Under the pieces are notes generated by a model. It had not been told where the DNA came from and ran no database searches. It worked only from the letters and a program-made list of their open reading frames with translations. A stretch of 35,607 nt of DNA, taken from contig CAJXVZ010000030.1 of NCBI GenBank assembly GCA_913062845.1, forward strand, positions 1-35,607. Reading direction: 5' to 3'. The position numbers were made by a program, and so were the translations under genes. This DNA comes from an uncultured Psychroflexus sp. Lineage in GTDB: Bacteria; Bacteroidota; Bacteroidia; Flavobacteriales; Flavobacteriaceae. Below, one piece after another: positions 24,509 through 32,771 of this stretch (position 1 is its first letter; each line of letters starts with the position of its first letter).

Positions 24509-25144
24509 ATGCAGAGGTTTTTAGTCTTTATATTAATTCTGTTTGCAAATTACAATTTGTTAAATGCTCAATCTCAAACAGGTATTGCTTCTGTGAGACA
24601 TTTAGCTCATGAGGGCACGCTCACCAAATCCGGAGAGTTTTTCTCGCATGATAGTCTCGTAGCATCTCACAGAAGCATACCATTTGGGTCAATTGTAAGG
24701 ATTACCAACCTCAAAAATCAAAAAACTGTCGATGTTAGAATAAATGACAGAGGTCCATTTATAAATGGATTAATAATAGACTTATCTGAAGTCGCAGGAC
24801 AGCAAATAGGTCTTTCCGTGAAAAGTAAAGCCAAAGTTAAACTTGATATCATCCATTTAGAAGATGAATTTCAGTTAAATAAATTTGACAGTAATCTGGC
24901 AGAAGATGGCGAATTTTCGATTAAAATAGGAAGTTTTGGAGAAAAAGAAAACGCCACAAGATTTGCCAGGAAGCTCTTTACAGATTACAATTTGAAAAAC
25001 ATCAGTATGAAGATTGATGATTATAACGGAAGTCCAAGCTACAATGTCTTTATTGGTCGTTTCCCAACAAGAGCAATCGCAGAACAATATCTTGCTCAAC
25101 TCCCTGAGAATCTTCAAAACGGTTACGTCACTACTTTTGATTAA
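24509..25144 (+). CDS. RlpA-like double-psi beta-barrel protein with C-terminal SPOR domain
   Basis: A 211-residue exported protein. A signal peptide at 1-20 ends LLNA before QSQTG. Residues about 24-115 form the RlpA double-psi barrel: GIASVRHLAHEGTLTKSGE, IPFGSIVRITNLKN and VRINDRGPF, the conserved aspartate motif of septal lytic transglycosylases. Residues about 130-205 form a SPOR domain (FSIKIGSFGEKENATRFA ... YNVFIGRFPTRAIAEQYL in segments), which binds denuded septal peptidoglycan. A role at division or cell-wall turnover is expected. It begins one base after the serA stop, so it is read in the same operon although unrelated in function. Confidence 0.9.
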   Translation: MQRFLVFILILFANYNLLNAQSQTGIASVRHLAHEGTLTKSGEFFSHDSLVASHRSIPFGSIVRITNLKNQKTVDVRINDRGPFINGLIIDLSEVAGQQIGLSVKSKAKVKLDIIHLEDEFQLNKFDSNLAEDGEFSIKIGSFGEKENATRFARKLFTDYNLKNISMKIDDYNGSPSYNVFIGRFPTRAIAEQYLAQLPENLQNGYVTTFD

Positions 25145-25190
25145 GCCTTTTTTATTCATTTCCAAATATATTTATGCTTATATTTAAGGG

Positions 25191-25616
25191 ATGAAAAAAT
25201 TAGCATATTATATTATTGTCTTTACGCTTGCACTGATATTTGCATGTAATTCGGTGAAGACAGATTCAGCATTAAAAAGCAAGAGCCCGACCAAAAATTC
25301 TAAACTGGATACCATTGAAATTGTAAACGACAGTTTGGAATATAAGGTCATTATCCTCGAAGTTGGTTTCAATGCATGGCTTCAAACCCAAAGGCCACGT
25401 GGTTTTTATTCTCAGCAATACTTAGAGCTAAAAAACAGGCAATATGTGACTACTTATAACAATCGTTTTTTGGAGCCTTTTAAATATTCAAGAGATTTGT
25501 ATCCGTTTTTCATTGATTATGACTTTAAAACAGATTATGGTTATGAAGTAAATTATCTGCTATACCATTATTTTTTGTTCTTTGAGGAGCGTTATAATCA
25601 AAATCTAAAATTCTAG
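25191..25616 (+). CDS. DUF6146-type lipoprotein, function unknown
   Basis: A 141-residue protein with a lipoprotein signal: hydrophobic AYYIIVFTLALIF then ACNS with the acylated cysteine at residue 19. The mature part contains LEYKVIILEVGFNAWLQTQR, FYSQQYLELKNRQYVTTYNN and a C-terminal aromatic-rich DYGYEVNYLLYHYFLFFEERYN. This matches a small family conserved in Flavobacteriaceae; my assignment to DUF6146 is by recognition, not by search. It converges on the T9SS cargo gene with only 5 bases between their stops and no visible terminator. Confidence 0.8.
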   Translation: MKKLAYYIIVFTLALIFACNSVKTDSALKSKSPTKNSKLDTIEIVNDSLEYKVIILEVGFNAWLQTQRPRGFYSQQYLELKNRQYVTTYNNRFLEPFKYSRDLYPFFIDYDFKTDYGYEVNYLLYHYFLFFEERYNQNLKF

Positions 25617-25621
25617 GCCAA

Positions 25622-27934
25622 TTATCGCTTTAAGGTGAGATGTCCTGAAATAGAATTGCCTGAATTCAATACTATTTTATACCAGTAATCCTGCGGTGGC
25701 AGTAATTTTCCGTTGTAAGTACCATCCCAGCCAACAAGTTCCGGTGAACTTTCAAAAATGAGCTTACCATACCTGTCAAAAATATAGATGGTCTTGATAT
25801 CATTCTCATTTTGTCTGATACCTTCAATTTGCCAATAATCATTAAAACCATCCCCATTAGGCGTAAAGAAACCGGGGATCCTTAAGGCAATGAAGTCTAC
25901 ACTTACTTCACCACAACCATTTTTATCCCGTACAAAAAAAGTATTTTCGGTTGCTGAGATAGTAAATGTATTTGAATCTGTATAATTGCCATTATTAAGA
26001 GCGTATTCATAATCACCACTGCCTTCTGCTGATATAATAAGTTGATTTTCAATCCCAACAAATCCAGTTTGTGAATAGGTAACGATTGGAGCACTTGAGG
26101 CTATAACATCAAAGCTTTTCGAGTTTGTACAGATCAACTCTTCATTTCCAATTTGTTGCACACTTGTAATATCGACTGAGTAATTGCCGGGTTCAGAAAT
26201 CGTAATGTTTTCAGTAGTTTCGCCTGTACTCCAATCATAAAAAATCTCACCCTGAGGATTAATAACAGAAGCATTTAACGTGATAGATTCCCCGTCATTT
26301 TCACAGAGCAAAAAGTCTGAAGTGTTATCCACAAAAAGCGGTGCATCAATTTTCTGAAGAATTACCGGCGCAATTCCACAGGAATCATCTGAATTTATTC
26401 TTGCATAAACGGTATAGGGTAAAAGTGTCGTTTCAATCTCCAGAAAACCTGAAATGATCTCATTGGACTGACTTATAGCATCACTTTCTGAATCATAAAG
26501 GTCTACCTGACCCGTATTTACGTCGAAGGTATTCGCAACCTGACTTAAAATGGCCTGAAGCGCAAATGAAGTTGGTGATGTTTCCTGAACCGGACAAACT
26601 GCCGAAAAGACCTGTGGCAATTGATTGGTTTGACCGCTTAATGTGACCTCTTGAATTCCAACGCAGTTACTTGGCGCAAGAATACGCGCATAAACTGTCT
26701 CATTTGCAGAAACATTACCGTAATTGCCTGGATTCTCAATTGGATCTGACGCAGTTTCTGCATCTTCAAAAGTATTATAAAAATTCAACACCTGAAGATT
26801 GGCATCTATCTGACCGGAAATATCAAAAAGATTATAAATACCAAGTCCGTTTTCATCTATACAGGTTGAGATCGTCAGATTGTCCGGTAGGTTTATCTCA
26901 TCATAAAATACCTCAATCTCGTCTTCTGCTGTGCAACCACTCGGTAAATCGACCTCAACACTGTAAATGCCACTTCCGAAATTATCCTGTGAGACAGTCA
27001 GGCTGTTTGTCGTATTCGTAATTTGCTGACCATCAAAAAACCATCTAATGGCTAATGCCTCATCATTTTCGATTTGCAGATTGACCACTTCACCTTCACA
27101 AAGCGTTTGATTTTGTCCCAGATCCACACCAACGTTAAAGCTGTTTGCCTCTATAAATACAGCAGAATCAAATCTAAAATTGGTTTCATCTGCGATGACA
27201 AGCTTTATTTCATAAGCCTGCCCTGCTGTAACATCTGTTTCAGCTGTGAGAATTGTGGTTTGGCCATTAAAATTAATAGGTGAAACCAAATCGTTAAACT
27301 GACCAAAATACTCTTCATTTAAAGCGTCACACGCACCCGGAATTTCAGGTCTTACGGTAGTTACCTGTACTGGCGTGTTTGTTCCGGGAACCAAAGCCAG
27401 ATTTTGATACGTGCCACCAACCGGCCTTATCAAAAAGGCAAAAGCATCGGAAAACTGACAGGTTGTGGGTTCATTTTCACGGTATTCTTCTGAAGCAAAA
27501 ATGTATCTGAAATTGATGCTGCTGGCCTGTGGAACAAAAGAGAATTCAAAAATTGTTGCATTAAGCGTATTACTAATGCCAAGTGCATTTTCCAGATCCT
27601 GATCACCATTCCAGTTTGGTGCATCGTCATCACTTAAGCTATTATTTGGTCCCGGAACGTTGCTCAAACGACCTGTAGTTAGCACCAGACCTTCACTAAA
27701 AGGAAAACCTGAAATACCGGCATTAAAGTACCCGTAACTTAATTCTCCATTCGAAAAATTACCGCTTACTGTATTATTAACTATAATATTATCAACGCAA
27801 TTCGTTCCAAATAAAACATCTTCTATCAATTCCTGTTCAGTATAAGTATTAGAATTTACAGAAATATTCTGTGCTAAAATAGAATGACATATTAAAAAAA
27901 GGGTACTAAAAAAACTAAATCTAAATGTTTTCAA
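25622..27934 (-). CDS. T9SS type-B (gliding-motility-type) C-terminal domain cargo protein with choice-of-anchor L domain
   Basis: A 770-residue secreted or surface protein when started at TTG 27934, which gives a clean signal peptide (KTFRFSFFSTLFLICHSILA / Q). An ATG at 28021 would add 29 residues and overlap coaD by 47 bases, which is less likely. The first third is a choice-of-anchor L-like domain (GLVLTTGRLSNVPGPN, NFRYIFASEEYRENEP, AFAFLIRP). The middle holds several Ig/PKD-like repeats. The last 85 residues are the type-B T9SS C-terminal domain: GFFTPNGDGFNDYWQIEGI, IYIFDRYGKLIFES, GWDGTYNGKLLPPQDYWYKI, GHLTLKR. The T9SS would export it and cleave or anchor the tail. No adhesive substrate is predictable. 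The companion membrane protein often seen beside such cargo (PorP/SprF type) is absent. Confidence 0.9.
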   Translation of the reverse strand: MKTFRFSFFSTLFLICHSILAQNISVNSNTYTEQELIEDVLFGTNCVDNIIVNNTVSGNFSNGELSYGYFNAGISGFPFSEGLVLTTGRLSNVPGPNNSLSDDDAPNWNGDQDLENALGISNTLNATIFEFSFVPQASSINFRYIFASEEYRENEPTTCQFSDAFAFLIRPVGGTYQNLALVPGTNTPVQVTTVRPEIPGACDALNEEYFGQFNDLVSPINFNGQTTILTAETDVTAGQAYEIKLVIADETNFRFDSAVFIEANSFNVGVDLGQNQTLCEGEVVNLQIENDEALAIRWFFDGQQITNTTNSLTVSQDNFGSGIYSVEVDLPSGCTAEDEIEVFYDEINLPDNLTISTCIDENGLGIYNLFDISGQIDANLQVLNFYNTFEDAETASDPIENPGNYGNVSANETVYARILAPSNCVGIQEVTLSGQTNQLPQVFSAVCPVQETSPTSFALQAILSQVANTFDVNTGQVDLYDSESDAISQSNEIISGFLEIETTLLPYTVYARINSDDSCGIAPVILQKIDAPLFVDNTSDFLLCENDGESITLNASVINPQGEIFYDWSTGETTENITISEPGNYSVDITSVQQIGNEELICTNSKSFDVIASSAPIVTYSQTGFVGIENQLIISAEGSGDYEYALNNGNYTDSNTFTISATENTFFVRDKNGCGEVSVDFIALRIPGFFTPNGDGFNDYWQIEGIRQNENDIKTIYIFDRYGKLIFESSPELVGWDGTYNGKLLPPQDYWYKIVLNSGNSISGHLTLKR

Positions 27935-27974
27935 GAATAGAATAATTAAATAATTAAGGTGAAATGGAAATTTC

Positions 27975-28427
27975 CTAAACCCTGACAGAATCCGGTACCA
28001 GAACAGTGTAGTCTCCACCATTTCTTATGACATCTCTTACTATTGATGAAGAAATATAACTCTTGCCACTGGATGTCAATAAAAAAACGGTTTCAATTTT
28101 TTCTAATTTACGATTGGTATGGGCAATAGCTTTTTCAAATTCAAAATCGGCCGGATTTCTAAGGCCTCTCAAAATGAAGTCAGCTTTGTTTTTAATACAA
28201 AAATCAACTGTTAAACCCTCGTAAGTGTCAACTATGATCTTAGGTTCATTTTTAAAAGTATCAAGTAAAAACTGAACCCTTTCTTCCAGACTGAACATAT
28301 AATTCTTATTGGCATTCACCCCAATCGCAAGTATGATCTCATCAAATAACGTTAAGCCTCTGTTGATGATATCATAATGCCCTAAGGTAAGCGGATCAAA
28401 GGAGCCTGGAAAAACAGCACGTTTCAT
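27975..28427 (-). CDS. coaD: Phosphopantetheine adenylyltransferase
   Basis: Fourth step of coenzyme A synthesis: 4'-phosphopantetheine + ATP to dephospho-CoA. It has the nucleotidyltransferase motif PGSFDPLTLGHYDII (H17), IGVNANKNYMFSLEER, LRGLRNPADFEFE and the C-terminal ISSSIVRDVIRNGGD. At 150 residues it is close to the usual length. Its start is separated from ddl by 43 bases containing a -7 box (28442-28449), so it can be transcribed independently of the hisS-ddl genes. The T9SS cargo gene follows 40 bases after its stop. Confidence 0.96.
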   Translation of the reverse strand: MKRAVFPGSFDPLTLGHYDIINRGLTLFDEIILAIGVNANKNYMFSLEERVQFLLDTFKNEPKIIVDTYEGLTVDFCIKNKADFILRGLRNPADFEFEKAIAHTNRKLEKIETVFLLTSSGKSYISSSIVRDVIRNGGDYTVLVPDSVRV

Positions 28428-28441
28428 GTTTTAATTTTTTA

Positions 28442-28449
28442 CAAAAGTA
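28442..28449 (-). promoter_or_regulatory. -7 promoter box for coaD
   Basis: The minus strand reads TACTTTTG (TAnnTTTG) 14 bases before the ATG at 28427. Confidence 0.45.
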
Positions 28450-28470
28450 TGAAAAAATAAGAGAGTTGCC

Positions 28471-29433
28471 TTAAGCCTTTTCAATCGCATTGATGAACAA
28501 CTCTTTAATATCTATCCCTGCGGCAGCGGCTTGTTGTGGTAGAATGCTGGCCTCTGTTAATCCCGGGCAGGCATTGATCTCTAGAAAGTGAGGTTTACCG
28601 TTGTGAAAAATAAACTCTGAACGAGTTAAACCTTTCATTTTTAATATTTTAAAGATTTTTACCGCCAAACCCTGTACTTCTTTTGTTATGTCCTGACCTA
28701 AATTTGCCGGTGTGATTTCCTGGGATTTCCCATGATACTTGGCTTCAAAATCAAAAAATTCATTTTCAGAAATAATTTCTGTGATGGGCAAGGCCATCAC
28801 CTCATCATTGTAGTTCACCACGCCTACTGAAACTTCCCTGCCGTCAAGAAAGGACTCTATGATGACTTCATCATCCTCTTTCAATGCATGTTGAATAGCC
28901 GCTTCAATATCTGACTCTTTTTTGACCTTGGTGATCCCGAAACTACTTCCTGCTCTGTTCGCTTTTACAAAACACGGCAAACCAACTGTTTCAACAATTT
29001 CTTTAGCATTGATGGCTTCTCCTTTGTTATAAAAATAATTTTTAGCTGTAGGTATGCCGTAAGCATTTAGTACGCTTATACAGTCTCTTTTGTTGAATGA
29101 TAAAGCTGCATTATAATAATCACTTGCGGTTTGCTTAATGCCGAGGTTTTGAAAATATCCCTGAATAAGGCCATCTTCACCAGGTGTCCCATGTATGGTG
29201 TTAAAAACAACATCAAAATTGATCTTTTTACCATTGAGCATAAATGAAAAATCACCCTTATCTATATCGTATTTTTGACCTTCATGCCAAATGTACCAGC
29301 GGTCTTTTAGAATGTGAGCTCTGTAGGTATTGTAGTCCTCTTTTAAAGTATCGTAAACAAAATTCCCGCTTTTTATGGAAACTTCCCATTCACTGGTATA
29401 GCCTCCCATGGCAATGGCAAGATTCTTTTTCAT
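28471..29433 (-). CDS. ddl: D-alanine-D-alanine ligase
   Basis: ATP-grasp ligase making the D-Ala-D-Ala dipeptide for peptidoglycan, in the cytoplasm. Visible are MGGYTSEWEVSIKSG (N-terminal substrate loop), FNTIHGTPGEDGLIQGYFQ, VKANRAGSSFGITKV, EVIIESFLDGREVSVGV and the metal-binding end LEINACPGLTEASILPQQA. The frame also opens with a TTG, but the true ATG is at 29433 and shares one base with the hisS stop (TGATG), giving 320 residues and tight translational coupling. No vancomycin-resistance-type lactate-ligase features are apparent. Confidence 0.95.
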   Translation of the reverse strand: MKKNLAIAMGGYTSEWEVSIKSGNFVYDTLKEDYNTYRAHILKDRWYIWHEGQKYDIDKGDFSFMLNGKKINFDVVFNTIHGTPGEDGLIQGYFQNLGIKQTASDYYNAALSFNKRDCISVLNAYGIPTAKNYFYNKGEAINAKEIVETVGLPCFVKANRAGSSFGITKVKKESDIEAAIQHALKEDDEVIIESFLDGREVSVGVVNYNDEVMALPITEIISENEFFDFEAKYHGKSQEITPANLGQDITKEVQGLAVKIFKILKMKGLTRSEFIFHNGKPHFLEINACPGLTEASILPQQAAAAGIDIKELFINAIEKA

Positions 29434-30824
29434 CAATTGAGCTTTAATTTTTCCTTCAGAACACCGACCATCTCACTTTGAACGACCTGATACTGATCTC
29501 CGGTTTTCATATTTTTTAAGGCTAATGTCCCATGCTGAATTTCATTACCTCCGACCAGTGCCACATACCAAAATTCATTTTTATCGGCGTAGGTCATTTG
29601 TTTTTTCATCTTTTCTGCGTCCGGATATAGTTCAGCTGATATGCCATTCTCTCTGCAGGTTTTGATCAGTTTCATACAATGTGCAGCTTCCTCCTGACCG
29701 AAATTTATGAATAATAATCGGTTATTTTTCACTAAAGTATCAGGAAACAAGTCGAGGCTTTCCATGACCAGATAAATCCTGTCCAGACCGAAAGAAATGC
29801 CAACACCGCTTAGATTTTTCAAACCAAAAATACCGGTAAGGTCGTCATATCTTCCACCACCACCGATAGAGCCCATTTTAACACCTTCCGGTGCCTGAAC
29901 TTCAAAAATAGCACCCGTGTAATAGTTAAGGCCACGTGCAAGGGTCACATCAAAATCCAGTATCGAGCCATTTAAACCAAGGCTAAGACTTTGATCTATG
30001 ATAAACTTTAGCTCTTCAACACCTTTCAGGCCAATTTCTGAGTTTGAAAGTAAAGTTTTAATATCATCTAACTTTTCCCTGATATGTCCGTCTGATAATT
30101 CAAAAATGGGCTTTAGCTTTTGCACAGCGTCCTGGCTTATACCCTTTTCCAGCATTTCTTCAATAACCTTGTCCTTGCCAATCTTATCCAGCTTGTCCAG
30201 TGCTACGGTAAAATCAATAAGTTTATCTGACTCGCCTATAATTTCCGCGATACCACTAAGGATCTTACGGTTATTCATTTTTATACGACAACCTGTCAAA
30301 CCTAAGGAAGAGAAAACAGCATCGTATAGTTGTATAAATTCAACTTCCTGCCACAGGCTATCGCTGCCCACAACATCCGCATCACATTGGTAGAATTCCC
30401 TGAAACGGCCTTTTTGGGGTCGGTCTGCTCTGTATACCTGTTGAATTTGATATCTTTTGAAGGGGAAATTAAGCTCATGCTGGTGTTGGACTACATAACG
30501 TGCGAATGGAACAGTAAGATCGTAGCGAAGCGCTTTACCTGAAATCTTTGTACTTATTCTGTTTGCATCCTGAGACTGATAGGTTTTGTCATCGACTTTT
30601 TTTAAAAAATCACCCGAATCTAATATCTTAAAAATCAACCTGTCACCTTCATCACCATATTTACCCATAAGGGTTGAGGATTTTTCGAAGCTGGGTGTTT
30701 CGATAGGCTGAAAACCAAATTGATCGAAATGGGTTTTGATGGTATCAAAAATATAGTTTCGTCTGGAAAGTTCAGCAGCATTAAAATCTCTGGTGCCTTT
30801 TGGTATAGCAGGTTTTTGCGCCAT
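29433..30824 (-). CDS. hisS: Histidyl-tRNA synthetase
   Basis: Class II aminoacyl-tRNA synthetase charging tRNA-His. It begins [19 protein letters not shown] (the KGTRD motif), motif 2 is [13 protein letters not shown], the histidine-A loop is [15 protein letters not shown], and motif 3 is [12 protein letters not shown]; a C-terminal anticodon-binding domain occupies about residues 365-460. At 463 residues it is full length. It lies 16 bases downstream of the DUF6495-type gene and overlaps ddl by one base, so the three form an operon. Confidence 0.96.
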   Translation of the reverse strand: MAQKPAIPKGTRDFNAAELSRRNYIFDTIKTHFDQFGFQPIETPSFEKSSTLMGKYGDEGDRLIFKILDSGDFLKKVDDKTYQSQDANRISTKISGKALRYDLTVPFARYVVQHQHELNFPFKRYQIQQVYRADRPQKGRFREFYQCDADVVGSDSLWQEVEFIQLYDAVFSSLGLTGCRIKMNNRKILSGIAEIIGESDKLIDFTVALDKLDKIGKDKVIEEMLEKGISQDAVQKLKPIFELSDGHIREKLDDIKTLLSNSEIGLKGVEELKFIIDQSLSLGLNGSILDFDVTLARGLNYYTGAIFEVQAPEGVKMGSIGGGGRYDDLTGIFGLKNLSGVGISFGLDRIYLVMESLDLFPDTLVKNNRLLFINFGQEEAAHCMKLIKTCRENGISAELYPDAEKMKKQMTYADKNEFWYVALVGGNEIQHGTLALKNMKTGDQYQVVQSEMVGVLKEKLKLN

Positions 30825-30840
30825 GGAATCGTGTTTTGTC

Positions 30841-31314
30841 TTATGCTTTAATCAATTGGTTGAAATAGGTAAACAATTCACCTTTGGTAATATTTGCCCC
30901 TTGTTTGATCAGGGCAAAAATATCTTTATTGCGGTCATCACTAATGGCTTTTGTCGCCTGGTGAATTTCGACGTCGTCTTCCAAAAAGTTCTTTTGAAGC
31001 CAGTCATAACCTTCTTTGGTGGTGATGTCTATATTAGGGTGTTTGATTTGGATTTTAATCAATTCTATTTCGGTTTCAGTAAAATAAAACAGGAACATAT
31101 GCTGAGGAGAAATGTGTTCTAAATATTCTACTTTTTTAAGCACACCTTCCCAAACCAGATCACTGAAAATATCCAGTTCTTCTTCTGCCACCTCAGGTTT
31201 ATTTTTTTTGATATCGCTCCACTCTTCAGCAGTAATGGATTGCGTGGCCAAAAAATTGATAAACTCCTGGTGCAACTCTTCAAATTGTTCCTTTGTTAAT
31301 CTTTCGTATTTCAT
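30841..31314 (-). CDS. DUF6495-type cytoplasmic protein, function unknown
   Basis: A 157-residue soluble protein, strongly acidic and helical: [18 protein letters not shown], then [20 protein letters not shown], a central [20 protein letters not shown] and a C-terminal [11 protein letters not shown]. It has no signal, membrane span or catalytic motif that I recognise. The family, conserved in Flavobacteriaceae and often beside hisS, is DUF6495 by recognition rather than by search. It is first gene of the hisS-ddl operon. A -7 box lies only 5 bases upstream of the ATG, implying a very short or absent leader. Confidence 0.8.
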   Translation of the reverse strand: MKYERLTKEQFEELHQEFINFLATQSITAEEWSDIKKNKPEVAEEELDIFSDLVWEGVLKKVEYLEHISPQHMFLFYFTETEIELIKIQIKHPNIDITTKEGYDWLQKNFLEDDVEIHQATKAISDDRNKDIFALIKQGANITKGELFTYFNQLIKA

Positions 31315-31319
31315 GGGTG

Positions 31320-31327
31320 CAAAAGTA
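31320..31327 (-). promoter_or_regulatory. -7 promoter box for the DUF6495-hisS-ddl operon
   Basis: The minus strand reads TACTTTTG (TAnnTTTG), with its last base 6 positions from the A of the ATG. Transcription would start at or within a few bases of the start codon. Confidence 0.45.
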
Positions 31328-31400
31328 AGGAAAAGATGAGTTTTAAAGTAGATTTTCTCATACCTTATGGAAGAAAAGAAATATTAATCGTTTTGATTTA

Positions 31401-32771
31401 TTACCTTATTTCATCTATTAGATTATCAATCTCTGCCCTTAATTGATTGTCTGATAATGATTTGTATTTTGATAAATTTGATTTTTTGATTTTATTACTA
31501 ATAGTAATTTTGTATTCAAAATCATCCTTGCTTACAAACTTTGCCAATAAAGAAAGGTTTGCGTCTAAATCATTTAAATTGACTTTCAAAACTCTGCGAT
31601 CTTCCAAAGCATTAAGTTCTTCTTGAATTTTTTGATTTACATAGTACCAATACCATGCACATTTTGATGTTTGAGATAATTTACTCCATTTTTGTGAACT
31701 CATTACACCTAATCTATCGGCTTGCAACCTGTATTTTGCCCAATCATGTTTATTTACCTCAGGATATTCATTTACTATATACCAATCTCTGCTCAGCATT
31801 GATTTTACAGTTGAATAAATATCTCTTTTAAGGTGTATAAATTTAGAATTCGGAAAATATGTTTCTAAATACGGTACTAGATTCCAAAGTCTTTGATCTG
31901 AGTGAATGATAATTTGATCTTCGGAAAGTGGCCAGATTTTATTTTTAAAAATATCATCTAATTCACTGTAATACAAATCTTTTTTCGATGGAAAATAAGC
32001 TAAATCAGTGCTAATTCTTATCAATTGATGAATATCCTCATGGTATGCTTTACACTTGGGATTTTGATTTAAAATATCAACAATTGAAGTTGTCCCTGAT
32101 CGACCGGTTCCTAAAACAAATACTATATTAGCTTCTTTTTTATCTTCATATTTATATTTGAATTGTTTTATTTCTTCTTTTTTCAAAAGCCTTCCATTAA
32201 TTCCCCCATATCGGTTTTTGTTAATTAAGTCTTTGTAATGATAATCATCTCTGGATTTAATACTTACAAGGGAGTCATTACCAACGATTTCCCTGGGCTG
32301 GATGTTTCTATTTACCACAGAACCCATACCTACAATAGATCCCTCACCAATGGTGACGCCAGGTAGTATTGAAACATTCATACCAATCCATACATTAGCT
32401 GCAATTCTCACAGGTTTATAGATGGTTGAATCATCATACGGTAATGCACTTGAAGTGTAATTGTGATTTACTGTATATATTGTAACATTCCTTGATATAT
32501 GTGTATTATCTCCTATTATTAGACCTCCTTCCCCCGCGATATAAATATTATTGCCGATATGGACATTATTGCCAATGATAATTTTACTATGGCCTCTGAA
32601 AGTATGCTGATCACCATTTAGCCTAAAATTATAACCTACACTCTGAAATTTCTCTATTAATTGTAGTTTTTTATTTTTTAATCTATCGTGTTTGTATTTT
32701 TCTAATTCATTAAAGATTCTACTAATAATGATTCGAATACCTTTTTTTATAAGTCTTTTAATTTGATTCAT
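31401..32771 (-). CDS. Bifunctional hexapeptide O-acetyltransferase - PAPS-type sulfotransferase fusion
   Basis: A 456-residue two-domain protein. Residues about 55-170 are a left-handed beta-helix acyltransferase of the maltose/NodL type: repeated hexapeptide turns (IIIGNNVHIGNNIYI), the catalytic-type histidine in YTVNHNYTS (H103) and VWIGMNVSILPGVTIGEGS. Residues about 212-430 are a sulfotransferase: the 5'-phosphosulfate loop VLGTGRSGTTSIVDIL (219-234) and the 3'-phosphate motif FIHLKRDIYSTVKSM (R316, S320, S324). The N-terminal 50 residues are basic with a short hydrophobic patch and may touch the membrane. It would decorate a glycan with acetyl and sulfate groups in the cytoplasm. It overlaps wzt by 14 bases, so the glycan exported by that system is the likely substrate. 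It is markedly AT-rich compared with hisS. Confidence 0.85.
   Translation of the reverse strand: MNQIKRLIKKGIRIIISRIFNELEKYKHDRLKNKKLQLIEKFQSVGYNFRLNGDQHTFRGHSKIIIGNNVHIGNNIYIAGEGGLIIGDNTHISRNVTIYTVNHNYTSSALPYDDSTIYKPVRIAANVWIGMNVSILPGVTIGEGSIVGMGSVVNRNIQPREIVGNDSLVSIKSRDDYHYKDLINKNRYGGINGRLLKKEEIKQFKYKYEDKKEANIVFVLGTGRSGTTSIVDILNQNPKCKAYHEDIHQLIRISTDLAYFPSKKDLYYSELDDIFKNKIWPLSEDQIIIHSDQRLWNLVPYLETYFPNSKFIHLKRDIYSTVKSMLSRDWYIVNEYPEVNKHDWAKYRLQADRLGVMSSQKWSKLSQTSKCAWYWYYVNQKIQEELNALEDRRVLKVNLNDLDANLSLLAKFVSKDDFEYKITISNKIKKSNLSKYKSLSDNQLRAEIDNLIDEIR

Noticed and set aside
26671-27283. Open frames on the plus strand opposite the T9SS cargo gene
   Set aside because: They are antisense shadows of a long, well-recognised gene, with no domain-like content.
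27935-28021. N-terminal extension of the T9SS cargo protein from ATG 28021
   Set aside because: It overlaps coaD by 47 bases and would bury the signal peptide.
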